In this document: positions 42,194 through 51,391 of the stretch, piece after piece | Position numbering within the stretch: the stretch's first letter is position 1 | How the letters are laid out: each line of letters begins with the position of its first letter | Notes under the pieces: model-generated | Database searches by the model: none | Seen by the model: the letters and a program-made list of their open reading frames with translations, nothing else | What the model was told of the DNA's origin: nothing | Made by a program: the position numbers and the translations under genes | Source: Nocardia iowensis | Lineage (GTDB): Bacteria > Actinomycetota > Actinomycetes > Mycobacteriales > Mycobacteriaceae | Length of the DNA: 64,000 nt | Direction of reading: 5' to 3' | Assembly (NCBI RefSeq): GCF_019222765.1 | Contig: NZ_CP078145.1 | Span: forward strand, 7,440,001-7,504,000

Positions 42194-43508
42194 ATTGCCG
42201 AGGACAGCCGAGGGGACCGCCCCGCGCCGCACCGACCCCGCGTACGCGCCGACCGTCGAAATCTTCGACACCATGAGCCATCAGGAGATCTACACGAAGG
42301 TGCAGCTGCTCAAGCCCGACGTGCTCGCGGGCGGGCAGCAGGCCTGGGGCGAGTCGGCAGCCGGGCTGGCCGAGGCGGTCGCCCAGGCACACACCGAGAT
42401 TCGGGCGGCCATCGCCGACGGCTGGCGTGGCGGCGGCGCGCGGAACGCGGCCGAGGCCGTGCACGCGTTCGAGCAGACCGGGCAGGACCTCGCGGACGTG
42501 CTCGCGATCGTCTCGCAGCGGCTCGGTCAGGCCAGCGACGCGGCGGAGGCGCTGCGGGCCGCGGTGTCCGCGCCGACCGGGAAGGCGCCCGATCTCGGTG
42601 CCGCCCTGTTGGATCCGTCGCAGGCCACCAGCAATGTCGCCGATCAGAAGGCGACCGAGCACAGTCGCCAGGACATCGTGCGCGCGATGAACGACATCTA
42701 CACCGGTGTGTTCATTCCGACCGGCACCGACGTGCCCGCGTTCCTGGACGAGCAGTCCGGCGCCGTGCCGAGCGCGCCGGGTGGTGCCGCGGCCAGCAAA
42801 CTGGCCGGAGCCAGTTTCGGCACGGAAACCTCGGTGTCGCAACCGGTTCAGCTCGAACATGCCGCGGCGGCTGCCCAACCGGGCATCACGGCGACAACCG
42901 ATGCGCAGGTACCTGGCGACGAGCAAGCCGCTCCCGACGAGCAGGCCACTACCGATACGCAGAGTGCCGAGGCCGCACCCTCGACATTCGCGGCGACGAG
43001 CGCGTCAGCTCATCCGGGCGCCGTTGGCTCCCTGGCATCGACACCACCCCAAGTCACCGCAGCGGCAGCGACGACCGCCCCATCGGACACGGCACCCGCT
43101 GCGGCCCAGTCGAGCACAGCCACGGCACCGACCACCACCGCCGCGGCAGCCCAGCCGGTCGTCGTACCGACCACGCCGGGCACCGCCGGTCCGACGACCG
43201 ACGACCAGCGCAGGCGCGACGAGCGGCGCCGGGACAGCAGCAGCGACGCGGTCACCGGCCTCGGCGCGGGCGCGATGGGCGGACTGATGGGTGGCGCGCT
43301 CGCCATGGGCGACTCGCCGCGGCACGGCGCCAGCGTCGCCGCCAACGCGGCCAACGCCCGCCCAACGCGCTTCGACGACGAGGACGACGACTTCCACTTC
43401 GACGACCTGCCGACCTTCCTCGAACCCGCCGACGACAACGGCGAACTGATCGGCGCCATCGACCCGACCACGCCGCCGGTGCTCGGCGAGTGGACCGAGC
43501 TGGAGTGA
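42186..43508 (+). CDS. PPE/WXG-like ESX substrate with Ala/Thr-rich tail
   Basis: 440 residues. The N-terminal 170 residues are helical: HQEIYTKVQLLKPDVLAGGQQAWGESAAGLAEAVAQAHTEIRAAIADGWRGGGARNAAEAVHAFEQ, with a W-x-G turn (DGWRGG) in a helical hairpin, as in PPE or WXG100 proteins. Then a low-complexity Ala/Thr/Pro tail (250-370), a Gly-rich segment GLGAGAMGGLMGGALAMG and an acidic end (FDDEDDDFHFDDLPTFLEPADDNGE). It overlaps the upstream gene by 8 bases and its TGA overlaps the GTG of EspG. It is probably exported by an ESX system; no ESX membrane genes are here, so it depends on one elsewhere. Confidence 0.65.
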   Translation: MRKLPRTAEGTAPRRTDPAYAPTVEIFDTMSHQEIYTKVQLLKPDVLAGGQQAWGESAAGLAEAVAQAHTEIRAAIADGWRGGGARNAAEAVHAFEQTGQDLADVLAIVSQRLGQASDAAEALRAAVSAPTGKAPDLGAALLDPSQATSNVADQKATEHSRQDIVRAMNDIYTGVFIPTGTDVPAFLDEQSGAVPSAPGGAAASKLAGASFGTETSVSQPVQLEHAAAAAQPGITATTDAQVPGDEQAAPDEQATTDTQSAEAAPSTFAATSASAHPGAVGSLASTPPQVTAAAATTAPSDTAPAAAQSSTATAPTTTAAAAQPVVVPTTPGTAGPTTDDQRRRDERRRDSSSDAVTGLGAGAMGGLMGGALAMGDSPRHGASVAANAANARPTRFDDEDDDFHFDDLPTFLEPADDNGELIGAIDPTTPPVLGEWTELE

Positions 43509-44299
43509 ACTGGACGCTGACACCGGACCAGTTCGCGTTGGCGTGGGCGCGCACCGACGGCGATCGGATCCCCTATCCGCTGGCCGTCCGGTTGTCCGCC
43601 CGCGACACCGCCGAGCGGGACGCGCAATTGCCCGAGTTACGGCGCTGGTGCGATCGCGTGCTCGACGCCGACCTGGAGGCCGCGTTGCGGGTGCTCGGCG
43701 CGCCACAGCTGCGGCTCGAGGTGTTCGGCGAGCGCGCCGCGGCGGGCAATGCCGCGGATTCGGACGCGGTGTCGCGCACCGAGTCTGTGCGGCCGGTGCG
43801 GGTGCTCGGCGCCGCGGCGGGCAATGTCGCGGTGGTTGCCGCACAGCGACCCGGCGCGACCGAGGACCGTGGCGGTGACATCCGACTGTTCGTCGGCAGC
43901 GTGAAAAGCTTGACCGCACGGGTCGTTTCGATGCTGCCCGAGAACCCGCCCGGCCGCACGCCCCGGCTGACCGCACCACTGGCGCGCGTCGGCGAAGACA
44001 GCCGCGACCTGGTCACCATGCCGGTCGCCGGGCCGACCGTGCCCACCCGGATCCGCAAACTGTTGCGGCAGCCGCGCAATGGCATCGGGCAGATCGTGGT
44101 GTCCGCCCGCCGCGACGACGGTGAACTCCACCCGTTCGGGGTGCTCTGCTGGATCGATGTGGTCGACGACGGTCGCTACTCAGTGCGCACCGGCAACGAT
44201 GTCGACGTCGTCCCGGTGACCGCGCACGGCTTCATCGCGCAGCTGCGGCCGATGGTCAGCGCGGCCGAACGCACCATCGCCTACGTCGACCGCTGGTGA
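43505..44299 (+). CDS. EspG-family ESX secretion chaperone
   Basis: 264 residues from the GTG that overlaps the preceding stop (GTGA). It matches EspG: NWTLTPDQFALAWARTDGDRIPYPLAVR at the start, a central antiparallel beta region, GPTVPTRIRKLLRQPRNGIGQIVVSARRDDGELHPFGVLCWIDVVDDGRYSVRTGNDVDVVPV near the end. EspG binds the tips of PE-PPE pairs in the cytoplasm and delivers them to ESX secretion machines. Coupling to a PPE-like gene supports that call. Its target should be the two preceding proteins. Confidence 0.88.
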   Translation: MNWTLTPDQFALAWARTDGDRIPYPLAVRLSARDTAERDAQLPELRRWCDRVLDADLEAALRVLGAPQLRLEVFGERAAAGNAADSDAVSRTESVRPVRVLGAAAGNVAVVAAQRPGATEDRGGDIRLFVGSVKSLTARVVSMLPENPPGRTPRLTAPLARVGEDSRDLVTMPVAGPTVPTRIRKLLRQPRNGIGQIVVSARRDDGELHPFGVLCWIDVVDDGRYSVRTGNDVDVVPVTAHGFIAQLRPMVSAAERTIAYVDRW

Positions 44300-44315
44300 A
44301 GCGGGACAGCGGAAT

Positions 44316-44939
44316 TCAGCCGAGCAGGGCGGTGACTTCCTCGTCCGCCAGCTGATGGAAGTCCTGATAGGCGGTGCCGACGCCACCAAGGGAATGCGGC
44401 ACCAAGGGGCAGACCACCTGATCGGCTTCGGCGGCGACCCTGCGCAATGCCTCGGCCGACGAGACGGGCACCGCGACCACGATCCGCACCGGCTGGTGCA
44501 GCCGCGCGACGCGACAGGCGACCACGACGGTCGCGCCGGTCGCCATGCCGTCATCGATGATCACCACGGTGCGCCCGTCCAACGGGATCGGTTTCGCGTC
44601 ACCGCGCCACACCGCCCGGCGCCGGTCCAGCTCCACCCGCTCGGCGGCTTCGATCTCGGCGAACTCCTGCGGCGTTATCCCGATGTGCGACAGCACATCC
44701 TGGTTGAGCACGCGCACCCCGTCCTCGCCGATGGCGCCCATCGCCAGCTCCGGCTGCCACGGCACGCCGAGCTTGCGGACGAGCAGTATGTCGAGGTCAC
44801 CGCCGATGATCTCGCGCACCGCCGCGGCCACCGGCACCCCGCCGCGCGGCAGCCCGAGCAGCAGGGGTTGCGCCGCGCGTAGGTCCAACAACTGCTTACC
44901 GAGCGCGCGACCGGCCACTGTCCGATCGGAGTAGATCAT
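44316..44939 (-). CDS. Phosphoribosyltransferase-domain protein
   Basis: 207 residues from ATG 44939. PRTase type I fold with the PRPP loop VVIIDDGMATGATVV, the hallmark of the family, and a preceding LLVRKLGVP segment. The N-terminus (DRTVAGRALGKQLLDLRAAQPLLLGLPRGGVPVAAAV) matches the stand-alone predicted PRTases of actinobacteria, often grouped with COG1926. No nucleobase specificity can be read. It is convergent with EspG. Confidence 0.85.
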   Translation of the reverse strand: MIYSDRTVAGRALGKQLLDLRAAQPLLLGLPRGGVPVAAAVREIIGGDLDILLVRKLGVPWQPELAMGAIGEDGVRVLNQDVLSHIGITPQEFAEIEAAERVELDRRRAVWRGDAKPIPLDGRTVVIIDDGMATGATVVVACRVARLHQPVRIVVAVPVSSAEALRRVAAEADQVVCPLVPHSLGGVGTAYQDFHQLADEEVTALLG

Positions 44940-44958
44940 CGACCAAAACGCTACGCCC

Positions 44959-45033
44959 ACCCGTCACCCGACCACCACCCCTCACCGAATCGCACCGCGA
45001 TACTGCGCTACCCGTCACCCGACCACCACCCCT
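44959..45033. repeat. 24-bp direct repeat, two copies
   Basis: The 24-base string that begins acccgtcacccgaccacc occurs identically at 44959-44982 and 45010-45033, 51 bases apart, in the gap between the PRTase start and the nitrilase end. It is C-rich and has no palindrome. It may be a remnant duplication or a binding site. Confidence 0.7.
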
Positions 45034-45048
45034 GATCGCGCTACAGCA

Positions 45049-45897
45049 TCAGCTGCGCTCGGTGATCGCGAATCGACGCAACGCGAGGCTCGGATTGGTG
45101 GTGCGGACCTCGGCCAGCCGGGCGAGATCGATTCCGGCGGTGCGCACGCCGGGTTCGTCGCCGAGTTCGGCCAGCACGGCACCGGTCGGATCGATGAGCA
45201 TCGATGCGCCCGCGCCGCGCGGTGCGGCCTGGTCGGCGGCGGCCACGTACACGATGTTCTCGATGGCGCGAGCCCGCAGCAGCGTCGTCCACTGATCGAC
45301 CTTCGCCGGGCCGGGAATCCACTGGGCGGGCAGCACCAGCACGTGCGCGCCCGCGGCGGCTACTCGGCGGCTGCCCTCCGGGAAGCGCAGATCGAAACAG
45401 GTCTGCAAGCCGAATGTCACGTCCGCCACAGTGAAAGTGGTCGGCGGCTCGATCGGGCCTGCCTCGACCACCTCCGATTCCAGGAACCCGAAGGCGTCGT
45501 AGAGGTGCACCTTCCGATACACGGCGACAAGGGTCGCGTCGGGTCCGAGGACGACGAGCGTGTTGTGGATCCGGCTGCCGCCCGGCGCGATCTGCTCCGC
45601 CATTCCGGCGACCAGATACACGCCGAATTCCCGGGCGATCGCGCCGAGCCCGGTGACGAACGGCCCGGTCAGCGGTTCGGCAACGGCGACGACGCGCTCA
45701 TCGAGCCGACTGACGGCAAACATCGAGTATTCCGGCGCGACGACCACCAGCGCGCCCCGATCGCGCGCGGCGCGCACGTGCTCGCGCAGCGCCGAAAGGT
45801 TGGCCGACGGATCGGTGCCGGGGGCGAACTGGACGACCGCCACGTCCAGCTGGTTCGGTGCCTGGCCTTGATTCGTATCGGAGCTATCCAGTTGCAT
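45049..45897 (-). CDS. Carbon-nitrogen hydrolase (nitrilase superfamily)
   Basis: 282 residues from ATG 45897. The Glu-Lys-Cys triad of the superfamily is visible: Glu in VVVAPEYSMF, Lys in YRKVHLYDAFGF and Cys in GLQTCFDLRFPEG. It acts on amides, most likely as a deaminating omega-amidase or beta-ureidopropionase-type enzyme. The Y-D-A-F loop and the RFPEGSRRVAAAGAHVLVLPAQW segment match actinobacterial predicted amidohydrolases. It is divergent from the DEAD-box helicase gene; no operon partner is evident. Confidence 0.88.
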   Translation of the reverse strand: MQLDSSDTNQGQAPNQLDVAVVQFAPGTDPSANLSALREHVRAARDRGALVVVAPEYSMFAVSRLDERVVAVAEPLTGPFVTGLGAIAREFGVYLVAGMAEQIAPGGSRIHNTLVVLGPDATLVAVYRKVHLYDAFGFLESEVVEAGPIEPPTTFTVADVTFGLQTCFDLRFPEGSRRVAAAGAHVLVLPAQWIPGPAKVDQWTTLLRARAIENIVYVAAADQAAPRGAGASMLIDPTGAVLAELGDEPGVRTAGIDLARLAEVRTTNPSLALRRFAITERS

Positions 45898-45959
45898 ACG
45901 TCTCACCGTATTGGGGCGGTGGCCGGGCGGACCACCGCAAGGCAGTAAACTCCTGGTCA

Positions 45960-47753
45960 ATGAGTACCAATCAGGTCGACAGCGTTCCTGGCGACAACGA
46001 CAGGGACACCGACGGCCCGACCTTCGCCGATCTCGGGATCGATGACCGCATCCTCGCGGCCATCGCCGATGTGGGCTATGAGTCGCCGTCGCCGATCCAG
46101 GCCGCGACGATTCCGCCACTGCTCAGCGGCGCCGATGTGGTCGGTCTCGCGCAGACCGGCACCGGCAAGACCGCGGCGTTCGCGATCCCGATCCTGATGG
46201 GTCTGGACACCTCCGGCAAACTCCCGCAGGCCCTGGTGCTCGCGCCGACCCGCGAGCTCGCGATCCAGGTGGCCGAGGCATTCGGCCGCTACGCCACCCA
46301 TATCCCCGGGCTGCACGTGCTGCCGATCTACGGCGGCCAGGCCTACGGTGTCCAGCTGTCCGGCCTGCGCCGCGGCGCGCACGTGGTGGTCGGCACGCCC
46401 GGCCGGGTGATCGATCACCTGGAGAAGGGCACACTCGACCTGTCGCAGCTGAAGTACCTGGTGCTCGACGAGGCCGACGAGATGCTGAAGATGGGCTTCC
46501 AGGAGGACGTCGAGCGCATCCTCAAGGACACGCCGTCCACCAAGCAGGTCGCGCTGTTCTCGGCGACCATGCCCGCGGCGATCCGCAAGATCTCCAAGCA
46601 GTATCTGAACAACCCGGTCGAGATCACCGTCAAGTCGAAGACTTCTACCGCCACCAACATCACCCAGCGCTGGGTGCAGGTCTCGCATCAGCGCAAGCTG
46701 GACGCGCTCACCCGGGTTCTCGAGGTCGAGTCGTTCGAGGCGATGATCATCTTCGTTCGCACCAAGCAGGCCACCGAGGAGCTTGCCGAAAAGCTGCGCG
46801 CCAGGGGCTTTTCCGCGGCCGCCATCAACGGCGACATCGCGCAGAACCAGCGCGAGCGCACCATCGGCCAGCTCAAGTCCGGTGCGCTGGACATTCTGGT
46901 CGCCACCGACGTCGCCGCGCGCGGTCTCGACGTGGACCGCATTTCGCACGTGGTCAACTACGACATCCCGCACGACACCGAGTCCTACGTGCACCGGATC
47001 GGCCGCACCGGCCGGGCCGGGCGCAGCGGTGAGGCACTGCTGTTCGTCGCGCCGCGGGAACGGCACCTGCTCAAGTCGATCGAGCGGGCCACCCGGCATC
47101 CGCTGGAGGAGATGCAGCTGCCCAGCGTCGACGACGTCAACGCGCAGCGCGTCGCCAAGTTTGGCGACGACATCACCGAGAGCCTGACCTCGTCGAACCT
47201 GGCGCTGTTCCGCAGGCTCATCGAGGATTACGAACGCGAGCACGACATTCCGCTGGTCGACATCGCGGCCGCGCTGGCCGTGCTGTCCCGCGACGGCGAC
47301 AACTTCCTGATGCAGCCCGAGCCGCCGGAGCCGGTGCGCGAGCGCAGGGAACGGCCGGAGCGCGCGCCACGCCGGTTCGAGGGCGACGACGATCGGACCG
47401 GTTTCGGTTCGCACAGTCGGGCCAACGGCACCGAGCTGGCCACCTACCGGATCAGCGTCGGCAAGCGGCACCGCGTGGTGCCCGGCGCGATCGTCGGCGC
47501 CATTGCCAACGAGGGCGGCCTGCGGCGCAGCGACTTCGGGCACATCAGCATCCGGCCGGACCACAGTCTGGTGGAGCTACCCGCGGACCTGCCGCCGGAG
47601 ACGCTGGAAGCGTTGCGGCGCACCAGGATCAGCGGCGTGCTCATCCAGCTGACGCCGGACCAGGGTCCGCCGGGACAGCGCTCGTTCACCCGCGGCCCGC
47701 GCCGCGAGGGCGCGACCGCCAAGCGGCCGGAGCGGCGTAAGCCACGCTCCTGA
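45960..47753 (+). CDS. deaD: DEAD-box ATP-dependent RNA helicase (DeaD/CsdA)
   Basis: 597 residues from ATG 45960. Full set of helicase motifs: Q motif region FADLGIDD...PSPIQAATIP, motif I AQTGTGKT, Ia PTRELAIQ, II VLDEADEML, III SATMP, IV IIFVRTK, V ATDVAARGLDVDR and VI HRIGRTGRAGRSG. The C-terminal 130 residues carry the RNA-binding DbpA/CsdA-like domain (ISVGKRHRVVPGAIVGAIANEGGLRRSDFGHISIRPDHSLVELP) and a basic tail. It unwinds RNA, in cold shock and ribosome assembly. Divergent from the nitrilase gene. Confidence 0.95.
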   Translation: MSTNQVDSVPGDNDRDTDGPTFADLGIDDRILAAIADVGYESPSPIQAATIPPLLSGADVVGLAQTGTGKTAAFAIPILMGLDTSGKLPQALVLAPTRELAIQVAEAFGRYATHIPGLHVLPIYGGQAYGVQLSGLRRGAHVVVGTPGRVIDHLEKGTLDLSQLKYLVLDEADEMLKMGFQEDVERILKDTPSTKQVALFSATMPAAIRKISKQYLNNPVEITVKSKTSTATNITQRWVQVSHQRKLDALTRVLEVESFEAMIIFVRTKQATEELAEKLRARGFSAAAINGDIAQNQRERTIGQLKSGALDILVATDVAARGLDVDRISHVVNYDIPHDTESYVHRIGRTGRAGRSGEALLFVAPRERHLLKSIERATRHPLEEMQLPSVDDVNAQRVAKFGDDITESLTSSNLALFRRLIEDYEREHDIPLVDIAAALAVLSRDGDNFLMQPEPPEPVRERRERPERAPRRFEGDDDRTGFGSHSRANGTELATYRISVGKRHRVVPGAIVGAIANEGGLRRSDFGHISIRPDHSLVELPADLPPETLEALRRTRISGVLIQLTPDQGPPGQRSFTRGPRREGATAKRPERRKPRS

Positions 47754-47825
47754 CCCGGGCAGGGTACTCCGAGGTCAGCCGCGCTAGCTACAGTGTTGCC
47801 GTCCGGTGCGTAATTGGTGCTGACG

Positions 47826-47992
47826 GCAGCGGGTGTCCCGCGAAAACTCGAGACGTGATGAGCGACAATGGCGCAGCCCGCTCATCGACGCCGACCGGGT
47901 GCGGGTGTCCCGCGGAGACCCGAGGCGTCGATGGGCGACAATTGCGCAGCCCGCTCAGCGATGCCGACCGGGTGCGGGTGTCCCGCAAGACA
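47826..47992 (+). repeat. Decayed tandem repeat, about 72-73 bp period
   Basis: A unit containing gggtgtcccgc and gcgcagcccgctca recurs at 47831, 47903 and 47976 (gggtgtcccg starts), spacings 72 and 73 bases; the one-base difference breaks any common frame. It lies in the non-coding space between the helicase gene and the TM0106-like start. The units, if read, give similar peptides (SPL-x-DADRVRVSR) in different frames, showing they are duplications that have decayed. Confidence 0.75.
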
Positions 47993-48006
47993 CAGGAGGG
48001 CCGCGT

Positions 48007-51000
48007 TTGTTCGTGTTCGGTGATCGTGTCGTCTGCTCCGCCGTCGACCTCGTGCGCGCGGCGCGCTGTGAATTCGCGCTGCTCCGTGCCCTCGATGCCG
48101 AACTGGGAACCGTCGCGGCCGACCCGGAGACCGCCGCCGAATGGGCGCCGGAGCCGCGCGTCTGGTTCGACGACTCGCGCGACCGCCGGATCAGCGACTT
48201 CCGCGACCGGTTCGGCAGCGCGATGGTGGAGATCCAACGCCCGCAGCACAAATCGGACAGCACGCGGACCCACCTCGCCGCACTGACGGCCGCGCACGCC
48301 GAAACCATCGCGGCGCTGCGGGCGGGTGTGCACGTGATCCACGGCGCCACCTTCTTCGACGGAACGTTCGACTGTTCCTGCGACTTCCTGGTCCGGGCGG
48401 GGCACCGGGTGCGCTACACCGTGCACGGCACCGCGCACAGCAGGCCCGACCGTGTCGGCGTCGCACTGGAACTGGCCGCCTGCGCCGACGCGGTGGACCA
48501 CAGCGGATCGTTGACCGGCCCGCTGGTCCGGCTGCATCTCGGCGAGGACAACAGCGCGTACGCGGTGAGTGATCTGGTCCCGGTGTACCGGGCGCGCAGG
48601 CGCCGGGTGGAACACATCCTGGACGAGAAAATGAGCGAGCTGTTACCCGTGCAGTGGGGCGATCCCCGCTATCTCGCGTGCGGACGGTGCGGCACCTGCA
48701 CCACGGCCTCGGCGGCCGCGCGGGACCTGCTACTCGTCGCCGGCATGCCGACCACCACCAGGGCCCGGCTCCGCGAAGCCGGCGTGAGCACCATCGACCG
48801 GCTGGTCAGCACCGAGAACACCGTGCGCGGCGTGCCACCGCGGACCTTCGCGGCGCTGCGTCGGCAGGCCGAAATCCAGCTGCGCCGGGAGGATTCCGGC
48901 CTGCCGACGCACAGCCTGGTCGACCCGATCGCGCTCGGCGCACTGCCGCCACCCTCCTCCGGTGACCTGTCGCTCACCATCGACGGCGGCGTGCGCACCC
49001 CACTGGCCGTCGACGTCGGCGGGCCCGGCACGGTGCACCTGACCTTCCGCGGACCGTTCGGCACGGAGGGCGAACCGGGCAGCGAGGCGGCGGGACAGCG
49101 GCGCGCCCTGACGGAGATGCTCGACTATCTCGTGCAGCGGCGGCGGATGTATCCGGACATGCACGTCTACCACTACACCGCCGCGGTGCGCACCGCGCTG
49201 CTGCACTGCACCGGCAGCACCGGCGTCGGCGAGGAGATCGTGGACGAGCTGCTGTGCGACGGCGTGCTGGTCGACCTGTATCCGATCGTCCGCAACGCGC
49301 TGATCATCGGGGAACGTTCCTACCGGTTGAGCAGGCTGGCGCGGCTGCTACCCGGCGCGGCGCATTCGCCTGCCGCCGAACGCGATTGCCTGACCGTGCT
49401 GCGGTTGCGCGACTGGCTGCTGGACCGGGCCGCCGAACAGCGGATCGACCCGCAGGCGGTGACGCTGGAGCGGGCCGGTGCCTGGTGCCAGGTGGCCGGA
49501 CCCGACGAGTTGGAACCGATGCCGCCGTCGCGGCCGTCCTCGTTCGAGGCGGCGCTTTCCGAATACGCCGCGGCGCAGAACGAACCGCGGCACACGGCCG
49601 CGCTGATGGCCGCGGCGCTCGGCTATCACCGGCGGGAGCGACAGCCGCTGTGGTGGGCGCACGTGGATCGGCTCAGCCATCCGGTCGATGAATGGGCCGA
49701 CGCGCCAGGGGTGCTCGTCGCCGAATGGGGCACCGTCGACACCAAATGGCATCGCAGCCCGGACCGGCCGACCATGCGGCGCTATCTCACGTTGACCGGC
49801 CGGATCGGTTCGAGTTGGAGCGCGGGCGGGCCGGGACCCGCCACCGTGCTGACGCCGGGCGCCACCGTGTACACCTTCTACGACCGGCCAGCGGCGGCGG
49901 GCATGGTGACCGCCGTCGGTCGGCGCGCCACCGCCGTCGCCACCGTGCTCGGCTGCTCGGTGGACGCCGAATTCGATGATGCCGTTCGCCTCGAGGAACT
50001 GTTGCCGGACGGCTGCGAACCTTACGACGAACTGCCCACCGCTATCGCGCCCGGCCTACCGGCCTGGGACGAGAATGCCGAGCTCGCGGTCGAATTCGCG
50101 GCGCAGCAACTGTTGGTCGCGCTCCCCGAGATCCCGGAGAGCGCGGTATTCGACCTGCTCGCCCGCCGCCCACCCCGGCTGCGCGCCGGTGCCGCGCTGC
50201 CCGAGGTGCACGGCGACCACGCCGCGGCGATCACCGCCGCAATGCGCGAACTGGACCACTCCTACCTCGCGGTGCAGGGGCCTTCTGGCACCGGCAAGAC
50301 CTCCACCGCCGCCCGGGTGCTGGAGCGCCTCGTCACCAAGCAGAAGTGGCGGATCGGCATTGTCGGGCAGACGCATTCGACCGTGGAGAATCTGCTGGAC
50401 GCGGTCGTGCGGGTCGGTGTGCTGCCGGAACTGGTCGCGAAGAAGGATGTTCAGGCGGTGGCGCCGGACTGGGTCGTCCTCGATGCCTCCCGGTACGCCC
50501 GGTTCCTGGACAACGCCATCAGCGGATGCGTACTCGGTGGCACGCCAACGGATTTCGCGAACGAGGAGATGGTGCCGCGCGACGGGCTCGACCTGCTGGT
50601 GATCGCCGACGCGGGCCGGTTTCCGCTGGCCGACGCCGTCGCGGTCGGGGTCAGCGCGCGAAACCTGTTGCTGCTCGGCGACCCCGTCCCACCGGACACC
50701 CACAGCGCGCACCCGGAACCGGTCGGCGAATCGGTGCTCGGCTGGCTCGCCGAGGGGCGGCACACGCTACCCGGCGAACGCGGCTACTTCCTGGACCGCA
50801 CCTGGCGGATGCATCCGAAGGTGTGCGAGCCGATCTCCCGGCTGTATTACGACGGACGCCTGCGCTCCAATGAAACCGTCACGCTCGCAAGGGAACTCGA
50901 CGGCGAGGCGCCCGGGGTGAGCACCGTCCTGGTACCCCATCACGGCAATGCCACCGAATCAGCGGCCGAAGCCCGCGAAGTGGTCCGCCGAGTGCGGGCG

Positions 51001-51378
51001 CTGCTCACCATGAACTGGACTATCGGCGCGATGACCCGGCGGCTGCACCCGCACGACATCTTCGTGGTCGCCCCGTACGCGGCCCAGGTCGGGCGGATTC
51101 GGACACTGCTGGCCAGGGCCAGGATCGAGGACGTGCTCGTCGGTACCCCGGACCGATTCCGCGGCCGGGAGGCGGCCGTGGTGCTGCTCTCGATGACCAC
51201 GTCCAGTCCGGCGGACGCACCCTACGGCATGCCGTTCCTGTTGTCGCGGGCACTGATTCACGCGGCGCTGTGCCGGGCCATGTGGAAAGCGGTCATCATC
51301 CGCTCGCCGCTGCTCAGCGAATACCTGCCCGCCTGCCCGGAGGAGTTGCCCGAGCTGGCCGGGTTCCTCCGGCTCTGA
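48007..51378 (+). CDS. TM0106-like RecB-nuclease/helicase homologue with eroded motifs
   Basis: 1123 residues from TTG 48007, just behind GGAGG; the N-terminus FVFGDRVVCSAVDLVRAARCEFALLRALD is that of the TM0106 family. Order: RecB-like nuclease domain (1-240) with four Cys for an Fe-S cluster (Cys21, Cys225, Cys228, Cys231), a middle domain, then an SF1 helicase (about 740-1120). Walker A GPSGTGKT (758-765) is intact. The others look changed: Walker B reads VIADAGR (usual IDEAGQ), motif III GDPVPPDT (usual GDPQQLP), motif V DRFRGREA (usual DKFQGQEA), motif VI CRAMW (usual SRAQW), and the nuclease D-x-K reads HGTAH. It may be a non-catalytic paralogue. No defence operon partners are seen. Confidence 0.85.
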   Translation: MFVFGDRVVCSAVDLVRAARCEFALLRALDAELGTVAADPETAAEWAPEPRVWFDDSRDRRISDFRDRFGSAMVEIQRPQHKSDSTRTHLAALTAAHAETIAALRAGVHVIHGATFFDGTFDCSCDFLVRAGHRVRYTVHGTAHSRPDRVGVALELAACADAVDHSGSLTGPLVRLHLGEDNSAYAVSDLVPVYRARRRRVEHILDEKMSELLPVQWGDPRYLACGRCGTCTTASAAARDLLLVAGMPTTTRARLREAGVSTIDRLVSTENTVRGVPPRTFAALRRQAEIQLRREDSGLPTHSLVDPIALGALPPPSSGDLSLTIDGGVRTPLAVDVGGPGTVHLTFRGPFGTEGEPGSEAAGQRRALTEMLDYLVQRRRMYPDMHVYHYTAAVRTALLHCTGSTGVGEEIVDELLCDGVLVDLYPIVRNALIIGERSYRLSRLARLLPGAAHSPAAERDCLTVLRLRDWLLDRAAEQRIDPQAVTLERAGAWCQVAGPDELEPMPPSRPSSFEAALSEYAAAQNEPRHTAALMAAALGYHRRERQPLWWAHVDRLSHPVDEWADAPGVLVAEWGTVDTKWHRSPDRPTMRRYLTLTGRIGSSWSAGGPGPATVLTPGATVYTFYDRPAAAGMVTAVGRRATAVATVLGCSVDAEFDDAVRLEELLPDGCEPYDELPTAIAPGLPAWDENAELAVEFAAQQLLVALPEIPESAVFDLLARRPPRLRAGAALPEVHGDHAAAITAAMRELDHSYLAVQGPSGTGKTSTAARVLERLVTKQKWRIGIVGQTHSTVENLLDAVVRVGVLPELVAKKDVQAVAPDWVVLDASRYARFLDNAISGCVLGGTPTDFANEEMVPRDGLDLLVIADAGRFPLADAVAVGVSARNLLLLGDPVPPDTHSAHPEPVGESVLGWLAEGRHTLPGERGYFLDRTWRMHPKVCEPISRLYYDGRLRSNETVTLARELDGEAPGVSTVLVPHHGNATESAAEAREVVRRVRALLTMNWTIGAMTRRLHPHDIFVVAPYAAQVGRIRTLLARARIEDVLVGTPDRFRGREAAVVLLSMTTSSPADAPYGMPFLLSRALIHAALCRAMWKAVIIRSPLLSEYLPACPEELPELAGFLRL

Positions 51379-51391
51379 CGGCGGAACCCGC

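Noticed and set aside
45957..47564. Long - strand frame opposite the DEAD-box helicase
   Set aside because: The + strand frame has all helicase motifs; the opposite frame is an artefact of GC-rich codons.
47826..47992. Tandem repeats considered as a CRISPR array
   Set aside because: Units are 72-73 bases with no conserved-repeat/unique-spacer structure; they are ordinary decayed duplications.
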